Shown here piece by piece: positions 10,701 to 26,480 of a stretch of 64,000 nt of DNA (position 1 is the stretch's first letter; each line of letters begins with the position of its first letter). Below the pieces are notes generated by a model. The model worked only from the letters and a program-made list of their open reading frames with translations. It was not told the origin of the DNA and searched no databases. A program made the position numbers and the translations under genes. The stretch covers positions 18,434,406-18,498,405 of the forward strand of contig OX419341.1 of the NCBI GenBank assembly GCA_948470475.1, read 5' to 3'. This DNA comes from Galaxea fascicularis. Lineage: Eukaryota > Cnidaria > Anthozoa > Scleractinia > Euphylliidae.

Positions 10701-13700
10701 ACCAATCACCAGCTTCAAACATTTAACTATTTTAAGTGTCACTTTTAGTAAAGACGAGAGGAAGCACTGCTCTCGTTGTTTTTGTTGTTCTGCTCGGCCG
10801 CGGTCCCAGTTTGTGCTATGCATCAGTTAAACTTCAAGAGGCTCAGGATATTTCTCTCATAACTATGATATTTCTTTTGCTTGTCCAGTAGGTTTCTTGT
10901 TTCTGACCAGTTTCGGTGAGACGATGTTCTAGTTCATCAAAATAAACTGAAATTACGTCTTCATTTTGATGTTATCGCATATGGTGCTGTTGTTTGAGTA
11001 GATTACAAACTCGCTTTCTTCGGCTCGAAAATCCATGTGAAAGCCATTCCATCCGCTTTACAAGCAATGATTGAAATAACAAAAACAGTCCCGAGCCAAT
11101 AAATTAGAGCAATTTTTCAACAAACGAAGCTCTTGCGTTCTTCTGAGATTCTTTCGTTAAATTCATCCAACTTTTCCCAGAAACGCTGCGAGATTTTCGC
11201 GCCCTTTTCGTTTAGTCATGTGATCAACAAATGTTTGTGGTTCAGATTCAATTCTCAATTCGTGGTCGCAGTGTTTTTAATAAAACAATTATTCTGCTCG
11301 GGCTTGCTAGATATGAAATGATCACAACCAACTCGGCGCTTTCATATCCAGTGCGCCCTCGTAGAATAATCGTTAATTGTCAAAAAAATATTGTGCGAAA
11401 AGAGCATCTAAATCATCTTATATTGTCAATAGATATTACACTTTTGGAACAGGTGAGCAAAAAATCGGGATGGGCTATTCATCTTAAGACCGAAAATGCT
11501 GATCAGCCAGTAAAATATTTCTAGATCATGTAGCACAGTTTAGAAAATACTTACATACCACGGTTTTATCTTTACTGGTCTTTTTGTTGTTGTTGTTGTT
11601 GTTTTCTTTCTTTAGCTGTCGAGTGCGAGAGACTACCGACACCAGATAACGGATTTTTCCTTGCTGCATGCGGTAATGTATATAGCGACGTATGTGAATA
11701 CGATTGTAACCCTGGCTACATTCTGGAGGGATCGAGCTCACGTACGTGTCAGAGTGATAAGACTTGGAGTGGTACAACTGTGCGGTGTACAAGTAAGATT
11801 GATGTATACGTATTACAGAGTAGCTACTGTAACCAATTACAACAGACTCAAAACAGCGCAATAAATCAATTAGAATACGCAATTACAAAGCACGCGAAAA
11901 ATGGGAAAAATGGTTATGAGAAAATTGTGCGAGATTTAAGAATCAACAGAGCAGGTTAATGCAGACCAAAGGAAACTCAAATTACTTTCGATACCGAAGT
12001 GAAAACCTCTCTGACGCGTTGAATTTAGTCAAGTGACTGACAAACACAAGGGAGGTGGTATTGTTAAGGTACCGACCATCTGTTCGCTACCTTCCAACAA
12101 TGATTGTTTGGAGCAAGGGCTGTTGGTGCTGGTGTGAACTAATGTTGTTTTCTGGTGACTCTGTCAACTATTCGTGTCTTTTTATTTTCTTGGGGGGGAG
12201 GGAGGGGTTGGGGGTTGCCTCGTTGTTGTTGCCATGTTTTTAATTTTTGTTCGTTAGTTCGTTGGCTTGGCTGGTTCTTTGTTTGGTTGGTTTGGCTTGG
12301 TTGGTTGGTTGGTGGGTGGGTCGGTCGGTCGGTTGGTTGACTGGTTGGCTGCTTGGTCGGTTGGTTGGTTGGCTTTGGTTGTCTGGGGTCTGCGGGAATT
12401 TGTGTTACGTTGCTGTTTTGCCTTCTTTTTTTCATACCTGAAATCTTATGTTCCTGAAAACAGTTTAAGAGAGTTTCTTGTTTAATAAAATGCGATCCGA
12501 GCCTTGTATAGAGACAACTTACCTATAATCAGATGGGTTTATCAGACGAGGTGCGAATCTATGTCTGATCTTAGATCTGTTTTGTTGCAGTCGTTACATG
12601 CTCAGTGTTGCCACTACTCTCTAGTGGTACAAAGAACTGCACTGGAAACGGAAACGAATTCAACGATCAGTGTACATTCACGTGTGACGAGGGATACGAA
12701 AGGAAGGGGAGTTCAGTAAGAACATGCCAGGCTGATGGAACTTGGTCGGGAACCGCAGCTAGCTGCGAAGGTACTTTAAAACACAATAATTTTATTATCT
12801 CACATAAAGGTTTTGGTCTTACGTGGAGATGCCGACAGGTTATGTGCCTTGTTAGCAACACATTTTTGGTAACTCAGTGATAATTTCGTAGTGTTTAGTG
12901 TCATAAAATTATCAGTGCGAAACCTCCAGAAGGTTTCTCTGATTTCTGCTGTGGTTTTTAAAAGTGGGTGCATGGGTGTAGCCAGGTTAAGAAAACGTTT
13001 CGCAACAGTATCAGAATACTTCTAATGAAATAATTGTATTTTGCACCAGTAACAATGCATCTTTTCAATATGGTCTTTTACCACAATTGCTACTAATCTC
13101 CCAATCTGATTGGCTAATTTGTCGTTGTCGATAAGAGTCCAGACAACGCTGTTCGCGTCAATGTGTCACGCAATGCCTTTTTCAGCTCTCAAACATGGAT
13201 AACTCTAAAACGTTCCCAAATTTAATCTTGATTTTTTTAGCGACTTTATAATTGACGATGATGTAACTAATATAAGTGACGATATAAGTGATTAAGAAAT
13301 AATAAGTTGCGTGGAAACTATCGAGAAGGAGCAAGAAAGCGTTACAAACCCCCCTGAATGTCGGCCTCAGACATTCAAAAACCCCGAAAATGCTCGTTTT
13401 ACGTTGCTTACAGATCGGGACCTAACAACTTCTAGTAAAGAATCGTTCGTTTTTCTAACGAATCTTCCAGTAAAGAAGCGAGTTCAGCAGTCGTTCATGT
13501 TCCAGTGACGCCATCTTCGAGTTCGATTTTGTGCTCTGCCTCAACCTCCAGTGCTTTGGCTTTCCCAAATGGCTTCTTCCATGGCTGCTCCATTGCAAAT
13601 GTTAATGTGTATGTTTTACGGCAAGGTTATTATAATTCGGCGTGAATATTTGCATTGACTGAACAGTTGAAGTCGTAGTTTTCGTGAATAAACGTTCAAC

Positions 13701-16700
13701 TTTACTGTTGCTTCGCCCGACTCAGAATTCTTGTGGTAGCTTTTTCTTGTTGCAATAGCCAATCAGAAACGCTCATTTTGGGGAATAAACAAATCAGATT
13801 GCGAGAAAGTGTTAGAGAACCGGCTTGCTCTCTCTTTGTGTCACGATCTTGGTCACGCTCTGAAAAAAAAAAAATTCTTTGACGTTGATATTGTGGTAAA
13901 AAACAAATCGAATGTGTTTTAGCGATGTTTGTACTCTTATTTGTGGACTTACTCGGCTGCACCTCGTGACTCCACAGCATTTTGACCACTGTCAGGGCTC
14001 GAACTTAACTTTTGAAGTTAATAGTCAAATGGCTAGTACATGCTCAGGATTTACTAGCCAAAAATGCATTTCTACTAGCCAGGTGTACAGCACAAAACTA
14101 TCATTTTTAGAGATTAAAAAAAACACGAGAAAATGTTAAACTGCTGTTGCTATCAAACTGTAATCAATTTATTATAGAACTGAAAATAAAATTCATTGTA
14201 CACAGTCATGCTTGTTCGTTATATTTACAATTAACTCAACAACAACAAGAAACCCAACTGTACTGCTACAGACATTACTTCTTTTTGTGGCTTTAGCTTT
14301 TAGCTGCAAACAGCAGCTGCTCATTCGAAATGCGGGATTCCCAGTACCATATTTTTAAACGAGAGCAAATCACGCGTGGCAGATCCGCGAGGCAATCAAG
14401 ATTTGCATTTCAACATGGCGGACAAGTGCTTTTTTTTTGATAGCACTGCATCATGGGTATATGACTTGTTTCCATGTTTCCTCGATCAAGCAAGCAAGTC
14501 AATATGGCGGCGAACGAACACGGACTTTTCGAATATATAGAGTTTTCTTTCTTTCTTTATTTCATGCCAGTTCTTGAAATGAAATTATGTTGAAAAATTT
14601 TTCAGACTTAAGTTATTAATAGAGGCGAAAATTAACTAGCCAAGATGGCTAGCAGATTGGAAAATCCACTAGCCAAGACTCAAAATCTACTGGTATTTGG
14701 CTAGTAGACCACCGCCAAGTTCGAGCCCTGCACTGTGATGACGCATACAGTTGTCGATAAGAGTACAGACAACGCTAAACCACATTCGATTTGTTAACTA
14801 TATATGATTATTATATATAAGTTTTAATCATTTTTTCTTTCCTCCATTTTTCCCCATACTCGTAACCCCTTTACCTTCTGATAGCCATTAAAGCATGGTG
14901 AAATCGTTGAGATGATCAACCTTGCATTAGGGAGTCGGTGTGATAGGTTAAAGCGATACTTATTCAATACGCCCATTACACTATTGTTGTTGTTGTTGTT
15001 ACTATCGTTTTAACGTATTAATGCTGGGAGACTTTTGGACACTATAATAAAAGTTACTGGAGTGAAATACTATTCACATCGCAGGCTTTTTTTTTTCGCC
15101 TTTGAAACCCCCCCACTGAGGATTTTCAACATGTAGTATTTCCTGTCAAGAGAAGTGACTAGGACAAAACCTAGCTGAAAGGTAGTTAGAACCTTCGATG
15201 CTTTTGCAAATGTTCTCAGGCACCAGATTATAAAGAGATGACTTTCATGACTTTATCGTAAACAGACGGTACCACGAAATGGTATTTTAAGGCTTCATGA
15301 GCCCTAATAAGTAAGTCATTTTACTGAGTAGACTTCTGATAACGCAATCTAAAATAAATCGAAAATGGAAAACGTGTTAGAAAAAGGAATGCTAAACACT
15401 GTTGCAACGGAAGCGATAATTTGTCACGCCAACAAAAATTGCACATACGATGTAATTCCCACTGACTACGATGGCATTTTTTCCTGAGTAGGCGATGTTT
15501 TAGAACCACCGATGGTCAGAGAACAGAATGAATCAACATCTTTCTTCCCTTCAATACTTTTTAAGCATGTTTCAAATTCCTGGTCACCTTCTTACTTTTA
15601 TGGTTTATGTTTGCGCTCAAAGTGCAATTTGCACTTAGCGATGTATTCTTGTAAACAAAGGTTGGGCAGCCTTTGATGACACAAAGGCTCTGGTAAACTT
15701 TTTCTGAAGTTTATGCCTCTTTGAACCTCAAGCTCGCAAGTGCCCTGCTTTGCGTCAGTTGGCCTTTGGCACCGTGAGTCCTGTTGATTGTGTAACAACG
15801 CCACAACCATACACCAGAGGTTGTGTCATGACCTGTGTTGTCGGCTACACGAGAACTGGAGATGGTCTACTAACATGCGGGGCAGATGGCTCGTGGATAG
15901 GAACCTTTCCAACTTGCAGTGGTATGCTCATAGAATTCTGTTTCTCTTTATTATATAACCACAATTAATCAAGAACTAAATCATATCTTCAGATTGTTTA
16001 TAGTGTTTTTTTTTTTCCTTTAAACGTGGATTAACCTTTAAACGTTTATGTAAACTTTGAGTTTCTTTCGATCTAACTGTGACATGTTTCCATTTTGCGG
16101 TTAATTTGAATGTATGTTTGCTTCTTCGGTTTTTGCATCACATTTTTTTAACGAGCCTTCTTAATCGCGTTTGCTGGTCACCAGTTTACTTTAAACATCC
16201 TGCAAAATATTTTTAAATTAAATCGATTAATTTAGAAAAAAAAAACAGTTCTCAAGACAGAATGCCCTATTAGTTTTCTACTAGATGTGTATTTCTTGAG
16301 AATTTCTTTTTTGTAAATATTTGGCAATGCAATCCAATTACCATGCTCAATCTGTTGCCAACGTATCTGTTTCATATGAGCTTTACAACCTTTGCCTCGT
16401 AATTTTGACTTCGAGGTATACCTAAGTAGACCTGTAACTTTTCATTCATCCATCCATCAATCAACAGCCGTCCGCGTGTCTGTCTGTCGGTCCATTCATT
16501 CATTTGTTCATTCGTCCGTCCATCCATCCATCCACCCATTCATCCATCCATTAACCCATCTATCCATTAACTAACTCACTCACTCACACACTCAGTCAGC
16601 CAGTTAGCTAGCTTGTCAATTACTTCAACCGGGTTCAGGACACCAGTCGTTTATCGAAGAAAGCAGCACCTTTTGATAAATTACCTTTTTCATTTTGTCT

Positions 16701-19700
16701 CACTAGATATCGAGCCACCCACGATAACATGCCCAACAGATATACTTGACAGCACGGACCCAGAACGTCCAACAAAGACAGTCACCTGGAGTGATCCAGT
16801 TGTCAGTGATAACTCAGAGTTACACGATCCCAACGCTGCTCCTACAGTTGTCAGATCACCGAATTACATCACTTCTCCCTATGACTTTCCAACAGGCATC
16901 ACACGTATAAACTACACCGCGACAGACAGGAGTAATAACTCACAATCATGTCTTTTTACAGTCGAAATTAGCGGTGAGTAGCTGTCTTTTAACAATTAGT
17001 TCTTGCCTTAGCATTCGTATAGAGGGCGTTCACTCACGTGACCAGCAGCCATATTGGTTTATTGAAATAAAACAATGATTCTGCAGAAAATAAAGTTCAA
17101 TTTCCACAAGATTGGTTTCATCTTTATCACTACAGAGCAAAATTAGTGAACGCTAATAAGCTGAGACAGGGGGCATTTTTTCTAAATCTAGGGCATTTTT
17201 AGTAATCAAGAGGGCCGATTATTTTTTTTTTTGTGAATCAGTTCAAACAAACTTTCCAATGGTCAACGTGATTCAGTTGAAAAGTAATTTGTGTTTTGGG
17301 CAAGACGTCTCAGAGACTTTGGTTCAATCTCATTGAATCGATAGGTTAGATAGATTTGATTGAAATTTTTACTCGCATTAAGTGGGCTTCCAGTGAGAAA
17401 TAAATCACGCATGCTCGAGTCCCAAATTAATTCTGTCCCTTTAATGATAAACAAGTGTATCCTTGTAAAATCAAGGATTAATTATCACTTGTGTTTTCAG
17501 TAGTTGCTGAAATTGCCCTCGTCGCTGCGCGGCTTTAACACGGAAAATTCGAATTTGAGAATCCGAATAAACCTGTGCGGTTGTATGTTTTCCTCCCTCT
17601 TCCCACTCCCCCATCGTTTTTGTCTCATTCGAATAATTTTAAGTTCCGTTCACGGAAAAGATGGGGGGGGGGGGGCGTTGAACGACTTCTCAAAGCGTAC
17701 CAGATTGCCTGAAGAAATTCACCTTAGTTGTATACTCTTTAAAACCAGATACCGAGAAGCCAAAACTTTACTGTCCACAAAACCAGGAAGTTCAAAAGAA
17801 TGGCACGGCCATTACCGTTAAGGTGTACTGGCCCGCTCCAACATACAGTGACAACTCTGGCCTGGCGGTGACACTATTCACTGAATCCATCAATGGTTCT
17901 GATTTTCAACTTGGTCAACACCAGATCACGTATACCGCCACCGATCATGGTGGCCTTAAATCGGAATGCACTTTCATTATACTTGTGGCAGGTGAGTTAT
18001 AACCACAGTAATAATGATGGTTGAAGTGATGGTGGTGGCCGTGGTGGTGGTAGCAGTAGTAGTAGTAGTAGCAGTGGTACTAAATCGTTTTATTTGTATG
18101 ACCGCAAGATTTTACAGTATTAATCAATTATTAACTTTCATTTGATAATAACGATGTATAGCGCGTAATTGTACATGAGGAAATAAACTTCAGTAGTAGT
18201 CAGACGACGATCGAATAGTATCCCATGATGCAATTTGCTACGTACATGACGCAATATTGAAGTTATCATGGATTTCAGCGTGAAATAACATGGTTTTCTC
18301 CGCGGTCTATTTCTTATTTGTATTGTAGTAAAAGGTAAAAAAAGTGCATTACTTAATTCTTTGGCACAATTATAATGATTTGTAAGTGTTCAAGAGGGCA
18401 GTCTTATTATAATATTCTTGTCTTTGATTGTGTTATGTGACTATTCGCATCACAAAGCATTCATTGACCCGTAACAATGTCATGAATATTCGCTTTTTTT
18501 GTATAGTATGTTGATGCCTTCCATTTTCAGGCATCACGCCACAGAATATAGACATGATAGTGAGTTTTGGCCAAAAAGTACCGAGAAGTACCCACAGTTT
18601 TATGACCTTTTGAACGATCGAAGTTGACTGAAATTTCGTAACATACCAGTGTTGCGTGTGGATGTCTGTCTCAGTTCGTTTGGCGCTTTATTCCCGCGCT
18701 TGGTCATCTTTTAGAGTCAGAATGATTATTTTCGAAGGTGTTTTGGTTATTATTCTTTCCGAAACTGCAAAATGCTCAGTAGTGATAACTAGCCTTAATA
18801 ACGGAGTGTTTAACTTCGTAAATTTCAATAGCTCAATGGAACCATCATCTTCAAAGAGATGCCATGTAGCAAGCGGCACAACACCGAACAAACCTGCTAA
18901 GAAACGGACAAGAGCTGTCAACAGAAAAATCAGAAAACCCCTTAGCTTCTCTTCGGAAAATGTGCCTCTTGAAAATGAAAGTGATGGCTTGGTCAGTCCA
19001 GAGATCAAGATGCGGTCTCGAGCGAATTCGCAACAACCGCAGGGATGAGAGCTCTTCTTCGTTCGTGCTTTACGACAGACCAACGAAACACAAGTAAAAC
19101 CCTTCACTGCAACGGCAAAGTTCTCCTTGGAAACGCAGTCAAAATAAACTAAATCGGTACTCTTGAAAGTAGAAGCCACGGAATTCAGACAAGTCTGAAA
19201 GCACGCCATGGTTTCTTCGCGAGAGCGTGGAATAAATCATGACGTCGCGTATGCAGTGATAATATAAGCCTAAACGAGGTGCATGATGGGATACTATTCG
19301 ATCGTCGTCTGAGTAGTAGTAGTAGTAGTAGTAGTAGTAAGAAGAAGAAGAAGAAGAAGAAGCCAAAACCAATCGGGAAGTTTCTCGCACGCATTTTCCC
19401 GTGTACAGTTGCATTGAGTCCTGACTGGTTCATTCCGGTCTCCGTTTGTATCCGCTGTAGCCAGAGTGATTACTTTGCTTTAAATGTTAATTAAAGAATT
19501 ACAAGAATTATCAGAACATTACATTTCATTAAGTCGTTCACTTTTTATTAGTTAACTGTTCATTTATTTTGTTCTTATTTTGATCCTTCTTGTCTTTTTT
19601 TTTTTCTTTGTCTTTTTCATGTTTTTCTTTCCGGTAGCTGTTCTCTGTAAGTCCTACGATCCACCGATTAATGGACTTATCTCCTGCACTCCTTCCAATT

Positions 19701-22700
19701 TTTGGGGTGGAGACGCCTGTGCTCCTCAGTGCAATGTAGACAAAGAATTTGCTCGGACCCCCGCAATGTTTTACATCTGCCTATCGAGTGGTACGTGGAA
19801 CGTCTTTGCTCTTGACCCGCAAGTATCACGAGAAATGCCCTGGCCGGATTGTACAGGTATACTAAGCTAACCAAGCATTTTTAGTAGTTAGTTAACGTCT
19901 TGATCGTTTATCTGTTACCCAAATATAACGCGTCCACTCTCAGCCTCCCTTAACAGTTACAAAGTAGAAAAGTAGGCACTGTGGTCGAAGGGTAAGTGTA
20001 CTCGACTTGAAATGTGGATGCCCAGGGATTAAGTCCTGCTTTGGCTCGGCCTCGCCTGTAAATACTAGCCAACGGTTCGCCTCCTGCCAGTTGGGTTTCT
20101 TAACTCTGTTAGGTTCTCTTGAATTATTAATTTGCCTCGGCCCCACCAGCCTGTGTGCTAAATATACTGACAAGGGTAAATAAAGGTCATTTATTGGTAT
20201 TTGTATTTTAATTTAGCCAAGTCTTTTTATGTTATTTCATGAAAAAATTAATCTTTGTGGCATCGCGCGCTTGTTTGAAAGTATCCTACATACTGAAACA
20301 ACAGATGAAGGTCTTTATTGTTTTTGGCCCTTTGATCTTACACTCTGACAGCGACTCTCTATTCAATCAATAATCAATAACCAAGCCATTGACGTAGTTA
20401 CTACTTGTTTATTATTGACTCGTTTACGTTGCACACCACTTCAATGCTAGGATATTCTAAGCTGAAAACTTATGGCTTTAGGTGGCTGAAAATGGTTTCC
20501 TTATTTTGAAACACCCATTCTTTGATGGATCGATACTACCACATTGTTTCGTTTGTTTACTTAAAGATGGTTTAAAAACTGCCCAATTATTTGTCAACAT
20601 GTTGCAATCGGGTTTTACGTATAAGGTTACCATGGCAAGGCTACAGCTTCTTAGAAACATCCTTAATTTTACTTTTATGTCATTGTAGCTCAAAAACGAG
20701 TTTAGTGACCCGGTTTTTTTTATCATTGGATTGAAATTAGCATTAAGAGATTCATTTTCTGCATTGTTTTAAACAAAATCTGTACTGTAGGTTCAAAGCC
20801 ACCTTAAACTGTCCAGAAATTTAATTTGGCCTGATATTGAGTTATTGCCTTTAAAAAATATCTCAAGCAAAGTGATGACCGCAAAAGTTACATTTGTGTC
20901 ATAGCAAGGTCAAATGCTAAAAATCCTGAACTCGCTGTCAACCGGAGCAAAGATTTCAATGGCAAATGATTGTTGTGTCCTAGCCGATTGGTGTGAACCT
21001 TCTTAAGTACGAGCGTTGACTGCTAGCTAATGAGTGTCGCAGCGTTCTTAATTTTCATCACTGAAAAAAAAAATACGTTTCCGTGCATGAATGTATGCAT
21101 GCATGTACACTCAGATAAAACGGGCAAGGGAGTTAAACTAGAAAGTGAAAAAACTCTGCAATTGTACTCACCAGGACAAGATTAGACAAAATACTTTTCG
21201 TAAAATTACAAGCTTAGGCCTTCTTGGCCTCTTTATGAGGGACAGCAACGCACGGCTATTGAGCATATACATACTGTTGAAAATATGGCTGGTGGAAGAG
21301 GATGTCGAGATGTCCTGATGCGGCCAGTGTGAGTACAATTATGGACAAAATTCTTTGGACAAATGTGCACTTTTGGCTCTTTACAAACACACGAAACAAC
21401 GAGTCACGCGAGATTCTACCTACCCATGCCCAAACCCTCCCCCAACCCCACCTACAACGTTGAAAACATGTACCCGCAATTTTTCTGACTTTCAACGTTG
21501 TATTTGGAGTTTAAAATATAGGAGTGCTTTTCGCAGTAATGCTCAGATCATCGATAATTACGAGTTTTGTATGACTGTCTCAAGGTATTTTGTCCAGGAT
21601 TGTAGATTTCATTGTGCAGTCTCATACAAATAGCATTAGTGGCCTTTGTGGGTCATTTATTACAGGAAAATTAGGAAAGTATTAATATTAGTTAAAAGAT
21701 AATTGAAAATTGCACGCGTATGCGTTATTCAAGAGTGATGAAATTACCGTTGTAGCCAGAAAGTTGATATTTTGAAAACCCTTTTCAGAGGAATACGTCC
21801 CAGGTGCTGCGCGTAAGGGTATGGAGTGGCAGTACTTCGTTGGGGACTGCTCGGACCCCAATGTGCAGCTGCAAGCTAAGGAGAACTTCCAGAACGGACT
21901 GAACTCAATATTTGGCGGTGGTGATTCCACCTGGTGTCAGACTCAGAATGCCTGTTCTCTTGAAAACATCAGGATTAGATGTGGAACCACTCAAAAGAGG
22001 AGACGCCGAGCTGCTCAGGTAAGGTGACCTTTTAATGAGCAGCCCCAGAGGCAGTTCTGCTTTCATCAAGGAGAAGTTGAGCTGCCATGAGCTAAATATG
22101 CTCTGTTTTTGTTCCAGGATATCATCACTATTGAACTGTTTGTGTCAGTCATAACCAAAAACAACAACTTTGAGCAAGCAAAATCCGCCTTGGAGCAAAA
22201 TGTGACTAATGCAAAGGTGGCTCCATCGATGCAGTCAATTCAAGTCTCCGGTTCGGAAAGCATGACATTGAGCAATGTTACTGACACTCCAACCTACGGA
22301 GTGTGTGTTAACGGCAGTGTGTTTGGACTTAACACGGGCTTCGATTTCTCAACCCAGACTGACCACAGCCAAAGATGTCGTAAGTGATCAAAAATGTTCA
22401 TTAAGCGAAGACGGTTTTGGAACCCAATACTAAAACCGTTGGCCAAAGTACTTACAAATACAAAATCAATCTCGAAGCACCTGGAAGAAATTACTTTATG
22501 ATTTGTCGCGGAGTAAAACACACCATAAGCGTTTTCGTAGGTGTGATACTCGCTAGTTTTCAAGTTGAATGCGGTTGCACCACCTTAACGACTGCTAAAG
22601 TGAAGTTTCAGTGGCGGGATTTAGTAGGGTTTTTTTTTTAACTTAATGGGGTGTTATAGGTGAAATTTTTGGAAAATGGGGAGAATCAGTTGATATTGAA

Positions 22701-25700
22701 GGAAAGACAGAAAGGTAGAAAATGGTATTCACATAAGCCAGTAAGTCCGCTAACGGTGTCAGGGGCACCTTGTTGTGTTGGCGGACAAAACGGCTTCTGT
22801 CTACTACTTATTCACTTAAGTTTAATTTTCAACCACCTTCATATAGTATTCTCTAATTTGCCATAATTTTTACTATTCTTCAAACAACTGGTTGTCCTTT
22901 CAAGCATTCCAAAAATCATCAAGCGTTAAACGTGATCTTTTTTTTTTATTTTGAAAAGTGGAATAGGCAGTATTTCGAGAGACTTCAGAGCACTCTACAC
23001 CGTTTTACCTCCTTTGCTCTACTCTCTGACATTCTGACAAAGTATGTGTGCCGTCAGGCTTGTCTGACAAGACCAAACCAACACACAGAGTCAGACCCCG
23101 AAATAGGAAACAATAAATCCTTATGTTTCATTTGTAACAGAGAATGTTTCTCTGGTTGTCATGTTAGTTAACCGTGACGGTAAAAGAATAACCGTTAGCA
23201 GTGATAAAGTCATTTTTTTAACCGTTCGCCGTGAAAGCTAGCCCCCATTCCCCATGCATTGAGAGCCTCCTTTAAGAAAAACACTACTGGTGGAAGGCAA
23301 AACGTCGCGTTTAAGGTGCCACTGCCGCGTGATGAAAAGTGCTATCAGATGATAATACCGTTCTTGAACGTAAGTGCAGTCCTTTGTTGAAGAGAGGGGA
23401 AACAATAATATAAAAATATAAAAATGTAGACTTTATTTTAAGAGGGTGGCACGTGAAGTAATTAAACTGATGACCCTGTGGCCCTGTGCTACCTGAATGA
23501 TCCTCTCTCCGTAGCTTGATATTATAGTTTGCATTGTTTCCTTTACGTTTGATTTTACTATTTTGTTATGCTAATCTTTAGTCTGTATCTAATGTAGTGT
23601 TGAGTTGAGTTAAATAAATTATCGTTATCCCTATCTAATGCATTATCTTTGAGCCCAGGGTTGTTGCTTGAATTTGTTGAGATCGTTTTGTCGCTCAGTA
23701 TAATAATCATGCTATTAAATCACAGAAAGCCTTTTAGATGACTTGAATGTTATTATTTTTTATGCGTAGACGTACTAGAATAAACGAACTATTGCGCTTC
23801 GAATCCCAGGGAAAAAAGGTTAAATGCTCAGGCCTTCTCAAAATTTGAGATCTTCTCTTGCTTTCTGTGATACAACGCTAATATCTGTTCTCTTTTGTCT
23901 TAGAAAACTGCCCATCCGGAACGTTTTTTGATCTCAACAATGGCAGCTGCGTAGATTGTCCATATGATACATACAACCCAAATACTGCCCAAGTAGGCCT
24001 GTGCACAGTGTGTCCACAGGATACTTACACTGTGAGCGTCGGAAGTAAAAATATTTCGCAGTGCTTAGGTAAATGTGATAAATTATAGCTGTAGAAATTG
24101 ATGTTCCAAAAGCAAAACAGTGGCCTTAACTAGCCATTTCATGAGGCCGACTTCTTTAGAAAAAGAATTGAGTAAACCTTTCAAATGTGTATGCAGGAGG
24201 ACAATTAAATACACTCGTTACTGAGATCGTTACTAATGCTCGCTAAAGCTGATATTATGAAAGAAGCCTAAGTCAAACTGTGCATGTAGTACCGAATAAT
24301 CATGATATCGATCGCATTTGATTCAACTGTATTTTGGTCTCAATATGAAAAGCACGATATCTACAACTGAAACTGCAACAATTCCTTTATTAAAAGCTTG
24401 CGTCTGGCAGACTTTGTAATCTTATGCCAATTTTTTCTGATTTAGCTGCTTGCCAGTCAGGAGAGTTTTCGCCTACTGGTCTTGCAAACTGTGAAGCATG
24501 CCCTATCAACACTTACCAGTCTCTTCCCCGTCAAACCAACTGCGACAGTTGTCCTGGATCAACAGTGACACTTGCAGCAGGCTCCAAGTCAGTCAATGAT
24601 TGTGGAAGTAAGTACCCGTTAGAGCTTGGTTCCAGATTTATTGAAACTTTCCAGTGTGATTTTTTAAAAAAGACGAGAAAGCGATGGTCAAACTTTTGAG
24701 GACAAAGTAGAAAAAAATACCAAATTGATATGTTGTCCTACAGCTTTAGCCAAATGTTCAGCAATTGATCAGTGTTGCATCAAATCGTGCATCACATACC
24801 ATCACCTAACTAGGCGAAAGTTTAAGCATATGGGTAAGCCATTCTTATTTGCTCCTCGTGGATTATCTTCCAGGTCTAACTTTAGTTTGTTTGTTGTTCT
24901 TTTCAGTGCCTTGTGCCGCAGGGACATATTCTAAGACTGGTGTTGAGCCCTGCCTGCCTTGTGCCAAAGGTTATTACCAATCTAGCGTAAAACAAACATC
25001 CTGTATCATTTGCGAGGGTGCCAAATCAACCTACGGAGTCGGTGCCTCATCTTTAAGTCAGTGCATCGGTAAGTACACTCTAAAGTAAGGAAATGCAGGA
25101 AATTTAAGCGTTGAACATCTTTACGTTTCAATAAACGCTTATTACATAAAATTGAAGATTCAAAGAACCAAACATGTTATAACGTTCAACGTCACATACT
25201 CGTGAAGCGTGTGTGTGGTTATCTTTTGGATACCAATTTTACCAATTGAAGGCAAAAATGTCTTTTCCCTGTTTGAAACAGAAAATGGGAAAATGTGAAT
25301 GTTATATTTCCTGGAATCTAAACTACTTCTATTTCTTTTTCTGCATTAGACATTCAAGACTGTGCATCTAATCCATGCAACAACGACGCTCAATGCGTTG
25401 AGGACGCCGAAGGCTATTATTGTGTCTGCCAGCCCGGCTTTACCGGGGCAACCTGTGAGGTGGACGAGGACGAATGCGTCACGAGCCCTTGCGCCACGGG
25501 AGCCACTTGTGTTGACAAGGTATGGGAAAGTTACTCGGAAGGCTTAGATCGACCCTTTAAAAGCACCTTAACTATGTAAGGATACGAAAAACTCATCTCA
25601 ATTTCGTGTTTTCTTTTTCAGGTAAATGGTTATCTTTGCTTTTGTCCCCCAGAGTATAGTGGCGTGCACTGTGATGTGAAGTCGAGCAGCTGTACCAGCG

Positions 25701-26439
25701 GCAAGTGCGACAGTGGATCTACTTGCGTAAACACACCGGGAGGACATGACTGCATTTGCCCTGATGGATATGAAGGGACGTTTTGTGAGAAAAGAACTAA
25801 TGTAAGATGAAAAGCATTTTCTGGCTTTTGCTATCTTTGAAACAGGTTCATGCATAGAATACTGACTACATTTAATGCTCACCCCAAACGAAACAAAGTC
25901 AGCCCGTCAGAGTGAAATTATGCCGTACATTGAAGAAAATTACTGCAGCTATTGCAGGTATTAACATTAAAATGCTCCAACTAAACTCGGCTCGTTAAAT
26001 CAATATAATTGGAATGGCTAGTACAATAAAATCAGCCGGGGCCAGCCAAACATTAATACAAATACTGCAGGGGAGCTTTAGGCAAACAGTATACTTCCAG
26101 GTACCAAGCAGCACTTAAGAGATTTTATTTCTTGGCTAACTCACCGACTGAACGATAGACAGACTGAGGTGTGGATGAGTGAACGGATGAATAGATACAT
26201 TGACTGACTGACTGACTGACTGACTAATTAATTGGTTGCTGGGTTGGTTGGTCGGTCGGTTGCTCGGTCGGTTGCTCGGTCGGTTGCTCGGTCGGTTGGT
26301 AGGTCGGTCGGTTGATTGACTGGCTGATTGCTTGTTTCGTTGGTGGTTGGTTGGTTAGTCGGTAAATCGATCGATCGATCGATCGATTGAATGAATGAAT
26401 GAGTGAATGGATAAATGAATGAATGAATGAATGAATAAG

Positions 26440-26480
<41 letters not shown>

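Noticed and set aside
12139..12485. Overlapping open frames on both strands
   Set aside because: All are translations of the GGTT/GGTC microsatellite.
19139..19494. Open frames rich in Ser, Lys or Tyr
   Set aside because: Produced by the (AGT)n(AAG)n microsatellite.
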